DNA from: JAXGYX01 sp040772065
GTDB taxonomy: Bacteria; Bacillota; Clostridia; Saccharofermentanales; Fastidiosipilaceae
Reading direction: 5' to 3'
DNA: 64,000 nt
NCBI GenBank assembly: GCA_040772065.1
Contig: JAXGYX010000001.1
Coordinates: forward strand, 2,108,001-2,172,000
Part shown: in pieces, positions 17,776-26,600 of the stretch
How the letters are laid out: each line of letters starts with the position of its first letter
Numbering within the stretch: position 1 is the first letter of the stretch
The notes under the pieces: generated by a model
The model's input: only the letters and a program-made list of their open reading frames with translations
Told to the model about the DNA's origin: nothing
Databases searched by the model: none
Program-made: the position numbers and the translations under genes

Positions 17776-18456
17776 TTATGGTAGTTTTTCAAATTGTTTC
17801 CTTTGCTGAACGTCCGCCGTTCCGGCGGACACCGGAGCGGTTTGTGTTGTAAGCTCTCCGCTAATGGTGTCGAGCGGGATTTCTATCGCGCCCATTCCGC
17901 TCCCGGTGTTTGAACTGAAGTAGACGTAATCCAATTCGATAAACGCCGAATTCCCTGTGAAAACCAAAGTGCGGATCATACTTTTTCCGATGGAAATATC
18001 ATTGTTGTTATTCTTAAAACTGATTGGGTATTCATCGTTAAATATTTCCGTTAGGCCGGTAGTTTTAACGGAGCTGGTTTTGTTTCCCTTTTCAACCGAT
18101 GCTTTAAAATCGGTTATTACGATTTTAATATCGTGTATATGACCGAGATCGGCGGAAAGAGCGAAGCTAATTTGGAAATCCTTGGCTTGCGGGCAGTTCA
18201 GATGTCCGATATAGAAGGATTCTCCGTCCTTTAGCTCGACAGCTGCCTGTGACTTTGGCGTGGTCGCGGGTGTAGTCGTAGTCGTAAAATCTGGCGTGGT
18301 CGCAGATTCAGCGGCCCTTTTATAGTCGCCGTCGTCCGGATAGCTGTCTCCAAGGCCCGGCGTTTTTTTAAGACCGGGCGTGTCGCTCGGTTTGCCGCAG
18401 GCACTCACCCCCAAAAGCATGAGTGCGCATAGAATAATAGTGAACAATCTTTTCAT
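17776..18456 (-). CDS. Secreted lipoprotein of unknown function
   Basis: 226 residues with a lipoprotein signal (MKRLFTIILCALMLLGVSAC, lipid-modified Cys20), a Thr/Pro-rich spacer, and a beta-rich domain with alternating hydrophobic strands. The last residues (TAPVSAGTADVQQRKQFEKLP) are disordered. It lies 15 bp before the zinc-ribbon gene in the same operon orientation. RBS GGGAGGGAG. Confidence 0.7.
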   Translation of the reverse strand: MKRLFTIILCALMLLGVSACGKPSDTPGLKKTPGLGDSYPDDGDYKRAAESATTPDFTTTTTPATTPKSQAAVELKDGESFYIGHLNCPQAKDFQISFALSADLGHIHDIKIVITDFKASVEKGNKTSSVKTTGLTEIFNDEYPISFKNNNNDISIGKSMIRTLVFTGNSAFIELDYVYFSSNTGSGMGAIEIPLDTISGELTTQTAPVSAGTADVQQRKQFEKLP

Positions 18457-18474
18457 GACGCTCCCTCCCCATAT

Positions 18475-18664
18475 CTAATTGATGCGTTGCCCGTCTGTGC
18501 TGTATATTCGCACGTTATTGATGCTCAATCCGCTCTCGTTGTCAAAAGTCAAATGGTATGTCCACTGTCGCTTGAACACCGGTCCAATCAATATCAAAGA
18601 GCCTATAACCGCCGCGACGATTATGATGGAACCGATGATCGTAAAAAGGATGATAAAAGCGCAT
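18475..18664 (-). pseudogene. Frameshifted small membrane protein gene
   Basis: An ATG at 18664 with AGGATGATC upstream starts a frame that fails quickly, while the overlapping frame encodes a membrane helix (FIILFTIIGSIIVAAVIGSL) and a tail WTYHLTFDNESGLSINNVRI ending at TAG 18475. Removing one base of the AAAA run at 18655-18658 joins both and gives a 62-residue protein starting MRFIILFTIIG. So this is either a recent frameshift or a sequencing error in a short single-pass membrane protein. Confidence 0.55.
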
Positions 18665-18676
18665 GATCAGATCATC

Positions 18677-19354
18677 CTACAAAGTGATTTCATGCATACC
18701 CTCATGAAACACGGGGCTTCTCGATAGTTCTTTATCAGCGTCATCTATCATCACGGTCTCATCGATAGGCATGTCTTTTTCAAAGCAAAAAGCGATGCCT
18801 GCCATCTTTTCGCCTTCTTGACCTGGAATTGTATACACCAAGTCCTCAACAAAAAAATCTTTATCTGTCTCGCCAATTAAAAACGGTTCCGTGGCCAACA
18901 TCTTTCGCCATACCGAGAAACACTTTGTCATACTTGGCAAGTGCCCAACGTTGCATACTGAAGCGCAAACGCACAGTGGATGTTTATTATTTTTCATAGA
19001 TGTAATTCGCTGCGCAAATTCCTTTTTACTTAAAAACTTCTCCACTCCGTCTGAATATAATGCCTCGTACACTTGCAGACGTTGCTGTTCCGAAATGTCC
19101 ATAATATCCGAGCCTGTTATGACAAGAACTCTCGTCCCTTTTCCCATCACTTCAGAAGTTTGACAATCTTGTTTCATTAGCGAATAAAAGGGAGGTGCTT
19201 TAACGCCAATCATCTGAATGGCTTGTTTGATTGGGCGCAAAATCGCACTGAGTACCGGCCAAAATACAACGGCTCCAAATGAACCTACCCATATATTTCC
19301 TGTTATTTTCCACAATATGAACCCTAAAATAACGCTTCCAATTCCACCTTCCAT
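18677..19354 (-). CDS. Membrane-anchored hypothetical protein
   Basis: 225 residues: two N-terminal hydrophobic helices (about 5-40), then a cytoplasmic alpha/beta domain of unknown family (VLVITGSDIMDISEQQRLQVYEAL...). It is lower in GC than its neighbours. RBS AGGAGGG before the ATG. It sits between the broken small gene and the 352-residue membrane protein. I see no catalytic motif. Confidence 0.6.
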   Translation of the reverse strand: MEGGIGSVILGFILWKITGNIWVGSFGAVVFWPVLSAILRPIKQAIQMIGVKAPPFYSLMKQDCQTSEVMGKGTRVLVITGSDIMDISEQQRLQVYEALYSDGVEKFLSKKEFAQRITSMKNNKHPLCVCASVCNVGHLPSMTKCFSVWRKMLATEPFLIGETDKDFFVEDLVYTIPGQEGEKMAGIAFCFEKDMPIDETVMIDDADKELSRSPVFHEGMHEITL

Positions 19355-19431
19355 ATTTCACACCCTCCTGTTTTTTTGATTATTAGATTGGGTTTCACGC
19401 TTTAGCGGATCATGTTGGTGCCGCGTTGTTA

Positions 19432-20490
19432 TTAGAGCGTCACGGTTGCTGTGCCCTCGGCCTGTTCCTTCCATGCGCTGGCGAATCCGTTGGCGCACCA
19501 ACCGCCGGGACCCTCGATCCTGCCTCCACGCACGGTACCATCGGCCACAAGCGGTTCGTTCGTTTGTGGCACGAGCTGCGTGAGCGGGAACGCGCCACAC
19601 TTCTTTATTTGCTCGCTATGAGCGATCCGAGGCTCGATCTGCTCTTTAAGTAGTTCATGGTTCGTCGGTGTCGAAAGCGAGACGATGCAGACGTACTCGC
19701 GTCCCTGTAGTGTCGCGGCGGAATCCCCATCGCTGATGGTCATGCCCTCGAGTAGGGCAGGGGGGACCACTTGCCCGATCAGCTTGCCGGACTGGAACCC
19801 ATATGAGCCGCTAAGCTTGTTGAGCGCATCGATGCTAAAGCGCACAAGTAGTGTGCCGGGGCCGCCTTGCGTGCTGGCGGGCTGCGCGGTGGGGGCTTGC
19901 GGCTGCGGCGGCGCATAAGTGGGCACGGGGGCATAACCCGTGGCATAGGCCGGGGCGCTCTGTGCAGTGCTTTGTGTCGTCAACGCCCGCCCCATCAGCC
20001 AGATGGCCAGCGCGTGCAGCAGCGCGTTTGCATAAAATATGCCACCATATTTGATTGGAACGGACGCCGTCATATTGGTTAAGAAGATGATGATGTATGG
20101 CAAGAAAAACAGGCATGCCGGGATAAATTCTAGGTTGCGCAGCGGGTTTTTCCGGCCCTCAAACGATGGGATGGAAGCGAATATGACAATCACCAGCAGT
20201 GCCGCGTCCGACGCGAGAAAAATCAGCCGTTCCACGCCAAAAGAATTGATCAGATTCCATAAGGACAGGATAGTTTGGAATATCGCTAATATCATGAACC
20301 CCACGGTTTTTTTGCCGCGAAAGAGCAGGATCGCGAAACCGAGATGGCACAGGCGCAGCAGCCAGGCATAGGCGGTGCCAAAGCTCATGACGTTGATGAC
20401 CAGCACTTGCGCCAGCATGTACAGCATACTCCAGAGTTGGAGGATCGCGGCAGGGGTCCGCTCTGGACCCAAGTTAATTTTATTTTGCAT
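19432..20490 (-). CDS. Six-helix membrane protein with soluble C-terminal domain
   Basis: 352 residues. Residues about 15-170 contain six hydrophobic helices; a Pro/Gln/Ala linker (about 172-208) follows, then a soluble domain of about 140 residues starting GTLLVRFSIDALNKLSGSYG. The same plan (membrane part, low-complexity linker, soluble C-terminal domain) is used by the DUF805 neighbour 20 bp upstream. Family unknown. RBS GAGGAG. Confidence 0.65.
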   Translation of the reverse strand: MQNKINLGPERTPAAILQLWSMLYMLAQVLVINVMSFGTAYAWLLRLCHLGFAILLFRGKKTVGFMILAIFQTILSLWNLINSFGVERLIFLASDAALLVIVIFASIPSFEGRKNPLRNLEFIPACLFFLPYIIIFLTNMTASVPIKYGGIFYANALLHALAIWLMGRALTTQSTAQSAPAYATGYAPVPTYAPPQPQAPTAQPASTQGGPGTLLVRFSIDALNKLSGSYGFQSGKLIGQVVPPALLEGMTISDGDSAATLQGREYVCIVSLSTPTNHELLKEQIEPRIAHSEQIKKCGAFPLTQLVPQTNEPLVADGTVRGGRIEGPGGWCANGFASAWKEQAEGTATVTL

Positions 20491-20511
20491 AATAATCTCC
20501 TCGTAGCCTTA

Positions 20512-21390
20512 TTACAGGTTATACTTTGATAAATCAATGCCGTTTTGCTCCAGTTGTTCAAAGATCTGGATGGCCTCGACCATGTTGGAGCGCAGGACAT
20601 CTTTCAGAGCGTTCATGCCGCCGATCATCAGCTTGGCGTTGGCCAGCTGATTTTGCACATCGGCCTCGGAGAAGAGGTTGCCTGAAATGCGGTTGAACTC
20701 GCGGAAATTGCCCTCGTCAAACGCGGCGCAGCCATCCAAATAGGCCAGGCCGGAGCGGTATCGCTGCAGTATGCCACCTCCAGCCGCCGGGGCGGACTGC
20801 ACCGCTGGGGCGGGTCGAGGGGCCGGTTGTGCCGCGCTCTGTGCGGCTTGCTGCGGAGTATGGGCTTGCTGCGGAGTGTAGGCTTGTTGTGGAACGTAGG
20901 CTTGTTGTGGAACGTAGGCTTGCTGTGGAGCGTAGGTTTGCTGTGGGGCAGGCTGGGGGGCGTAGGTTTGCTGTGGAGCGTAGGTTTGTTGCGGGGCATA
21001 GGTCTGGTAGACCGGAGCGCCCGAAGCGCTGAACGGCTGCTGCGCCATCGGCTGGTAGGATACGCCGCCTGTGGCCTTGCACAGCTTGACGATTAGGATG
21101 ATGGATCCGGCGAGCGGTAGCAACACCCAGAACACGTTGGTCCACGCGTCCCCGGCGTCCCGTAGGCGGCGTATCGTGATCGCCAGCGAGGGGGTCAAGC
21201 ACAGCAGCATAAATGTCATCGTGACGATCGAGACGTTTTCCGGCCTGCCGCCGCTCAGTAGCGCTGCGAGAATCGAGATGATGAAACTGGCGATGAAATT
21301 GGCCAGGATCGTCCACCAATAACCACTGACGCTGGTGCGCCCCTTGAAGTCGGCATAGCCCTTCCAATATGCGATATAAGCTTTTATCAT
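20512..21390 (-). CDS. DUF805 membrane protein with YAPQQ repeats and shared C-terminal domain
   Basis: Residues 1-107 are a DUF805 domain (AYWKGYADFKGRTSVSGYWW, RRLRDAGDAWTNVFW) with three to four helices. Residues 129-181 are about eight hexapeptide repeats of the type Q-T/A-Y-x-P-Q, and residues about 207-292 are the same C-terminal domain seen at 15246-16157, ending IDLSKYNL. DUF805 proteins are widespread and uncharacterised. Its start has the RBS AGGAGG. Confidence 0.8.
   Translation of the reverse strand: MIKAYIAYWKGYADFKGRTSVSGYWWTILANFIASFIISILAALLSGGRPENVSIVTMTFMLLCLTPSLAITIRRLRDAGDAWTNVFWVLLPLAGSIILIVKLCKATGGVSYQPMAQQPFSASGAPVYQTYAPQQTYAPQQTYAPQPAPQQTYAPQQAYVPQQAYVPQQAYTPQQAHTPQQAAQSAAQPAPRPAPAVQSAPAAGGGILQRYRSGLAYLDGCAAFDEGNFREFNRISGNLFSEADVQNQLANAKLMIGGMNALKDVLRSNMVEAIQIFEQLEQNGIDLSKYNL
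20848..21006 (-). repeat. Tandem 18-bp coding repeats
   Basis: Imperfect 18-bp units encode the Q-x-Y-x-P-Q hexapeptide linker of the DUF805 protein. Unit number is likely to vary between strains by slippage. Confidence 0.8.
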
Positions 21391-21424
21391 GTTGCATTCC
21401 TCCTGTGAAATGGATTACCGGGCT

Positions 21425-21931
21425 CTATTGCACAAATTTGCGCCGAAACTTCACGGCGATCGTGCCGCCGGGGGCCGCCTCGAAGCGGTAGACGCTGGGA
21501 GACGCCACCCCGTAATGATCGGTGACATACAGCGTGTTCCAGCGGTTGCCGGTCTGCAGTGTGATGGTCTTGCCGTTTTTGACAGGACCGCAGTTGACGC
21601 CGTTGAGATACACGAACTGTGCCAGTGCGGCGCCCACCATGCTGCCCAAACGGGTGAACTGGATGGTACAGGGCGCGTCAAGCATGTCCTCAAGCGGGGC
21701 GTTGAGCGGATAGGACTGGAATTTGTGCTTGCACTTGAGGCAGACAAAGGCGATGGGGGTAGTCTCGACATTCTTTGAGGCGTTTTTGCTGACTGCCAGT
21801 TGGACGATGGCACCGCCCAGAATCGTGCCTACCACACTATTTCCCACGCCGTCGACCTTACCCTTGATGGTCAATTCCTCCGATTCGCATTGCGGGCACT
21901 TCATCCCTTTGAGCGTTGCTACGACATTCAT
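21425..21931 (-). CDS. Zinc-ribbon protein
   Basis: 168 residues, starting at ATG 21931 with AAGGAGGAACAGAAG upstream (the frame is open 48 codons further but without RBS). A split zinc ribbon, CPQCESEEL at 11-14 and CLKC at about 67-70, encloses a short Gly/Val-rich hydrophobic segment. The C-terminal half is a beta-rich domain (VYLNGVNCGPVKNGKTITLQ) that resembles a small beta-sandwich. It is encoded between the DUF805 and pseudokinase genes. Confidence 0.65.
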   Translation of the reverse strand: MNVVATLKGMKCPQCESEELTIKGKVDGVGNSVVGTILGGAIVQLAVSKNASKNVETTPIAFVCLKCKHKFQSYPLNAPLEDMLDAPCTIQFTRLGSMVGAALAQFVYLNGVNCGPVKNGKTITLQTGNRWNTLYVTDHYGVASPSVYRFEAAPGGTIAVKFRRKFVQ

Positions 21932-22024
21932 CTTCTGTTCCTCCTTGTATGACGTGATGGCAACAGTATAAAAGGGGTCGCACAGGCGGTTGTCTGCTGC
22001 GCGCATACAAAACTCGAAATAACG

Positions 22025-22061
22025 CAAAAAACAGCGGGGCGATGAAACCCCGCCGTTTTTA
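22025..22061 (-). terminator. Terminator after the pseudokinase gene
   Basis: On the minus strand a 9-bp stem (ACGGCGGGG with CCCCGCTGT) is followed by TTTTTTG. It ends the kinase operon and separates it from the zinc-ribbon/DUF805 part of the locus. Confidence 0.85.
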
Positions 22062-22086
22062 GGCGATTGATTCACATTTACTTGGC

Positions 22087-23607
22087 TTATGGAACGGTGA
22101 CTTTTTTACTCTGTGAGCCGTCGATGCCGGCACGCCACAACGCGCCGCCGTCCTCTTCGTTGACAAAAAAGATCCAGCGTCCGGCGATGTTAAATTGCCG
22201 CGTGTGAGAAGGGAGCACCGTGTAGCGCACCCGCCCGTTGGGGGACTGCCACTCCAGCGTCCGGTCTTCGCCGGCGATATAAAAGATGGCGCCGTCCGTG
22301 ACGTTGGGGAAATAGGCGGGGATGTTGGTGTAGGTTTCGATGTTGCCGCCGTCCAGGTCCATGCTGATCAAAAAACCGGCGGCGTTGGTGTAGAGCCTGC
22401 CGTCGTATATGCAGAAGCTCTCGCAGCGGTTGCTGTTGAGCAGCCGCAGGTCGCCTCCGTCAAAGTCGCAGCGGTAGATGCCGCCGGCATTATCTGCGTC
22501 GATGAAAAACAGCTTGTCCTCCACGATGTTGAGGCACCGGTATTGTGTCCTGCCGTTGAGCTGCGTGAACGCGCCGGTATCCTCGTCAACGCGATAAAGG
22601 TAACCTGTACCGGCGGTGTCGTGCAGAAAGAACGCCCCGTCCGCGATGTAGAGACGCCCCGTGCGCGATTCGCAGAAGACCTCGCTCGCCAGGGTTAGAG
22701 GGTTGACGCGCAGCACATCTTCATCGGTGCAGTAGTAAAGCCAGCCGTCGTGATAATGCAATTCGCGCGCCCCCGCGTCCGCCGCAAGTGGCCGCACAGT
22801 TTGCGTGTAGGGGCTCATGCGATAGATGCCGCCATCATAGATGAAGAAGACTTCATCCTCGCTGTAGGCGGCGAAGGGGCCATCCTCCGCCGCGAGGTTG
22901 CCTGAGAGATTGCCATATCCCGCTACAACGGAGGCTTCTCCGATGTCGATGCCCCGTGCGTCGGAAAACCCCTTCTCGTAGCCGGACACATAGCCGTCGG
23001 TGTAGCCACTATCTCGCCCTGCCGCCTCGCCGATGGCCCTGCCGTCCCGGTAGAAGTGTAGGATGACAAATGTTGCCGCAGCCAAAAACACGATGAGCGG
23101 CAACGCGAACAGCACGCGCTTGACGCCCCGGCGCGCCCGCTTTACGGTGGCGGACAGCTCGCGAATCGTGGTGAAGCGCATTTGCGGGTCGAAGGCGATG
23201 CAGCGCGCGATCAGTCCGCGCAGCTCACGATCTTCAACGTGTACGTACAGGTCGGCCTTTTTCTCCTGCCCGGTCGCCATAAAAAGCATGGACATGCCGA
23301 TGGCATAGACGGCGGAGGCGGAGGTGGGGATGTCGAACCGGTCCCGCTCCGGTGGGGTGTACGCCTCGCGGACAGACAGCGGGAGCGTCTCCGAGGACAG
23401 CCGGACAGAGCCGCCGGCGCTGACGAGTATGGTCTGCGGGTGGATGGGGCAGGTCGCGCCGGGCGATCGCTCCGGATCGGGATGCTCGAGGACGCGGCAC
23501 AGCTGCCGGACGATGGATAGTATTTCTTTGGGGCGCATGACGCCGTCTTCGCGCACGATCTCGAATGCGGAGCGCTCGTCCTTTCGCCACTTGTACCCGG
23601 GCTTCAC
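22087..23607 (-). CDS. Membrane pseudokinase with extracytoplasmic propeller-like domain
   Basis: 506 residues. The N-terminal region (about 25-160) aligns with the C-lobe of the kinase encoded just upstream: CPIHPQTILV replaces IHRDIKPQNIIV, SSETLPL replaces IDFGIARL, while YTPPERDRF, YAIGMSMLFMATGQ and ARCIAFDPQMRF keep the fold. The catalytic Asp, the DFG Asp and the whole ATP-binding N-lobe are missing, so it cannot be an active kinase. A membrane helix (about 164-186) leads to DUF5050-like repeats with DGGIYRM and DGWLYYC blades outside the cell. GTG start overlaps the previous stop (GTGA). Confidence 0.85.
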   Translation of the reverse strand: MKPGYKWRKDERSAFEIVREDGVMRPKEILSIVRQLCRVLEHPDPERSPGATCPIHPQTILVSAGGSVRLSSETLPLSVREAYTPPERDRFDIPTSASAVYAIGMSMLFMATGQEKKADLYVHVEDRELRGLIARCIAFDPQMRFTTIRELSATVKRARRGVKRVLFALPLIVFLAAATFVILHFYRDGRAIGEAAGRDSGYTDGYVSGYEKGFSDARGIDIGEASVVAGYGNLSGNLAAEDGPFAAYSEDEVFFIYDGGIYRMSPYTQTVRPLAADAGARELHYHDGWLYYCTDEDVLRVNPLTLASEVFCESRTGRLYIADGAFFLHDTAGTGYLYRVDEDTGAFTQLNGRTQYRCLNIVEDKLFFIDADNAGGIYRCDFDGGDLRLLNSNRCESFCIYDGRLYTNAAGFLISMDLDGGNIETYTNIPAYFPNVTDGAIFYIAGEDRTLEWQSPNGRVRYTVLPSHTRQFNIAGRWIFFVNEEDGGALWRAGIDGSQSKKVTVP

Positions 23608-26600
23608 GAATCTCCTCCTTCAGTCTGCACGGGATGGTCGTTGGTGCCGTCCAGCCGGACGCACCACAGCCTACCGTCAGCCTCCTCGTTGTGATAGAAG
23701 ATCCAATCCCCCGCGATGTTGTAGTCCGCCGCGCGGTTGCCGGAGATATTCAGCCGGATTCTGCCGTCCAAAGCACACACATTGATGGTGCGATCAAACG
23801 CATCGATGTAATAGATGCCTTTGCCCGTGGCGTTGACTTCCACGGCGTTGATCTGCGCGAGCGTCGTGCCCTCGCCGGTCACCGAGTCCAGCCGCCGGAG
23901 CGAGCCGTGCTCACCATCGTACACCGAGGCGTAAAGGCTGCCGTCGAATGCGCAAACGCTGGTGCAGACACCGTTCGCCAGCCGCGTCAGCCCGGTGCCG
24001 TCCAAGTTGCTGCGATATAGATCCTCGTCGCTTGCGTGGATGAACACCATGCCGTCGCCGTCGATGTTGAGATATTCGCACGAAGGGAGCGCGCCCAGCG
24101 GCGCCATCTCGCGCGACGTCAGATTGAGCAGCGAAAGCGCATCATCTTCTTTGACGAGGTAGCTGCCATCCACGACGAACAGCTCGCCCGACACGTCCTC
24201 ACAGAGCACGTCGCTTTGCAGCGTGTAGATGTTGGTCTGGCGAATCTCACGTCCTGTGGAATAATAGAGCCAGCCGTCGCGGTAGCTCAGCGCACGCGCG
24301 CCACCATCGCGCACCAGCAGCTCGACATCCGCGCCGCTCGGATGCATGCGATAAATATCCCCCTGTGCGATGTAGAACACGACCCCATCGCCCTGCGCGG
24401 CAAACGCGCCGCTTGGGATGGCCATGTTGCCGGGCAAATTACCATCATGCGACGGTTCGCCTACCTCCAGCGTTTTGAATATGGGCACGGATTCGTATCC
24501 GTCTGTGTAGCCCACATCGTAGCCGCGCTGGTAGCCGGTCGCGCTGCCTTGGGTTTTGCCCAGATGGATGCCCGCGCCGTAAAAACAGGCGGACAGGAGG
24601 ACGACGGCGACGATCGGCAAAGCCGCGAGGGCAAACGCGCGCCTTTGCCGAAAGGACTTGTGGGTGGTGTCGCGCAGGATGGCGCTGCGCAGCTCCTGCA
24701 CGCTCTGGAAACGCGATTCAGGGTTAAAGGCGATGCATCGCTCGATCAGGTTGCGCAGGCGGTTGTTGACGATCTGTGACTCCAGACCCGAGCGGGTGGT
24801 GCGCTGTGTGGCCAAGAACAGCATTACCACACCCAGCGAATAAATGTCGGACAGCGGTGTGGTCTGCTCAAAGCCGTACTGCTCAGGTGATGCGTAGTCG
24901 AGCGTCAGCACCACGGCGGTGTCCTGTGTGCGCTCCCGCTTGTGCAGGCGGGCGATGCCAAAGTCGATCAGGTGGATGCCGCCGTCCTTGCCCACGATGA
25001 TATTCTGCGGCTTGATGTCGCGGTGGATGACGGGGGGCACCCGCGAGTGCAAATAGAGCAAAATGTCCGTTAGTTTGAGCATGACGCGGAAGATGTCCTC
25101 GGCGCTCAGGCAGCCGGTGGACTTGACGATGTCATAGAGCGGGCGCCCCTCGATGTATTCGCGGACGACATAGGCCTTGCCCGCCTGCTCGAAGGACGCG
25201 TAGACTTTGGGGATGCACGGGTGGTCGAGCGCGCCCAGCAGCTTGGCCTCCTCAAGCGCATCTTCCTCGGGGTAGTCCTTGGTTATACGTAGCAGCGCCG
25301 GCACCCCATCCGACCGTCGGCGCAGCAGGTAAATCTCTTTTTTTCCCTCCGGGTCCTTACGGATGCAGCTCTCGAAGACATAGTCCGTCGTCAGAGCGGT
25401 GGGCATGTGTTCGGCGGGGAGCGTCTCGCGCAGGGTTTCACCGTACGAGCTCAAAAAGCTGTCGATGTCGCTTTGTGTAGCCTCTTCACCCGGCCCTTGG
25501 GCAGATTGCACAACCCTGGGAGAGAGGATTCGCAGGTCCGCGTTCCATTGCGTTGCGTCGTATCCGCGATGTTTCTCGTTCATGGTCAGTTCCTTCTTTG
25601 CGATTGTGTTCTCTGTGGCCGCGTGTGCCGGTATTTTTCGTGGGCGGAAGGGGGCGAACAGGTGCGGCGTCAGCAGCAGCGGGGTAAGTATGACGCTGAA
25701 GAAGATGTAGCTGTAGATGACGACGGTGATCGGCTCGATGCCCTTGCGGGTGATCATGAACATGCCCCGGTCGAGGCAGAGCAAGGCGATCAGAAGGTAC
25801 AATTTGTTTTTGCGCGCGAACTCGGCGAGCATCCGCATGCCGTCGCGAAAACGGTATTCCTTCTCATCGACGTTCGTGGAGGGGAAGGGGGCGCGGTTGG
25901 GTTTGATCTTGTTGAAAAGGTAGCGGCACGCGCCCGACAGCATGGAACACGAGTGCCCCACGAACGACACCGCGACCATGGCGGTGGAGAGCAGTTTTTC
26001 GGACTGCTCCTTGGGCAGGCGGCGGCGCATGACCAGCCCCCGGATGCGCGGGAGGAAGATGAAGCAGATGTTGCAAAAGAGAAAGCCCGCCCACAGCAGA
26101 TGGATGTTGCCGAAATAGCACTCCGCCAGCACCGTGGGCAGCAGCATAACCTGATTGAGCAGCGAGCAAAAGTACAGCACCATGTGGAGGATGTCACAGC
26201 CGCGCGTTTGACCGATCACGAGAGTGCCGTCAAACATCATCTCGAACAGGCCGTAAGCGTAGCGGTGTTGCTTGCCCGTTTCCTCGGTGAATGTGCGGCT
26301 GGCGTATTCGGTGAACTCGAGGCCACGTAGTTGAGCGTATTTGCCGTGGTAGCCCATGCGGTATAGGCACAGCGCCTTGTCGAAATCCTCGGAGACGCGG
26401 TTTTCGGCCCACAGGCCGCTTTTTTCGAGTGTGCTCTTACGTAAAAATACGTTGTGCCCCACGAGCGGAGCGAAAAAGCCTTGCAGCGCCCTGCAAGGCC
26501 ACGTGTTGTGGAACAGATTATTGACTTGGTGACCCGTGGCATAAGTGAAATAGTTTTCGTATAGGTTGGCGGCGTTGGTGGCGCACTGCACATAGGCGAG

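Noticed and set aside
20848..21006. Tandem repeats that might suggest a CRISPR array
   Set aside because: They are imperfect 18-bp units without spacers and in frame within a coding linker; no cas genes in the window.
25407..26330. 307-codon plus-strand frame inside the glycosyltransferase-kinase gene
   Set aside because: Composition is Gln/Arg/Asp-rich without a fold; antisense shadow of a GC-rich gene.
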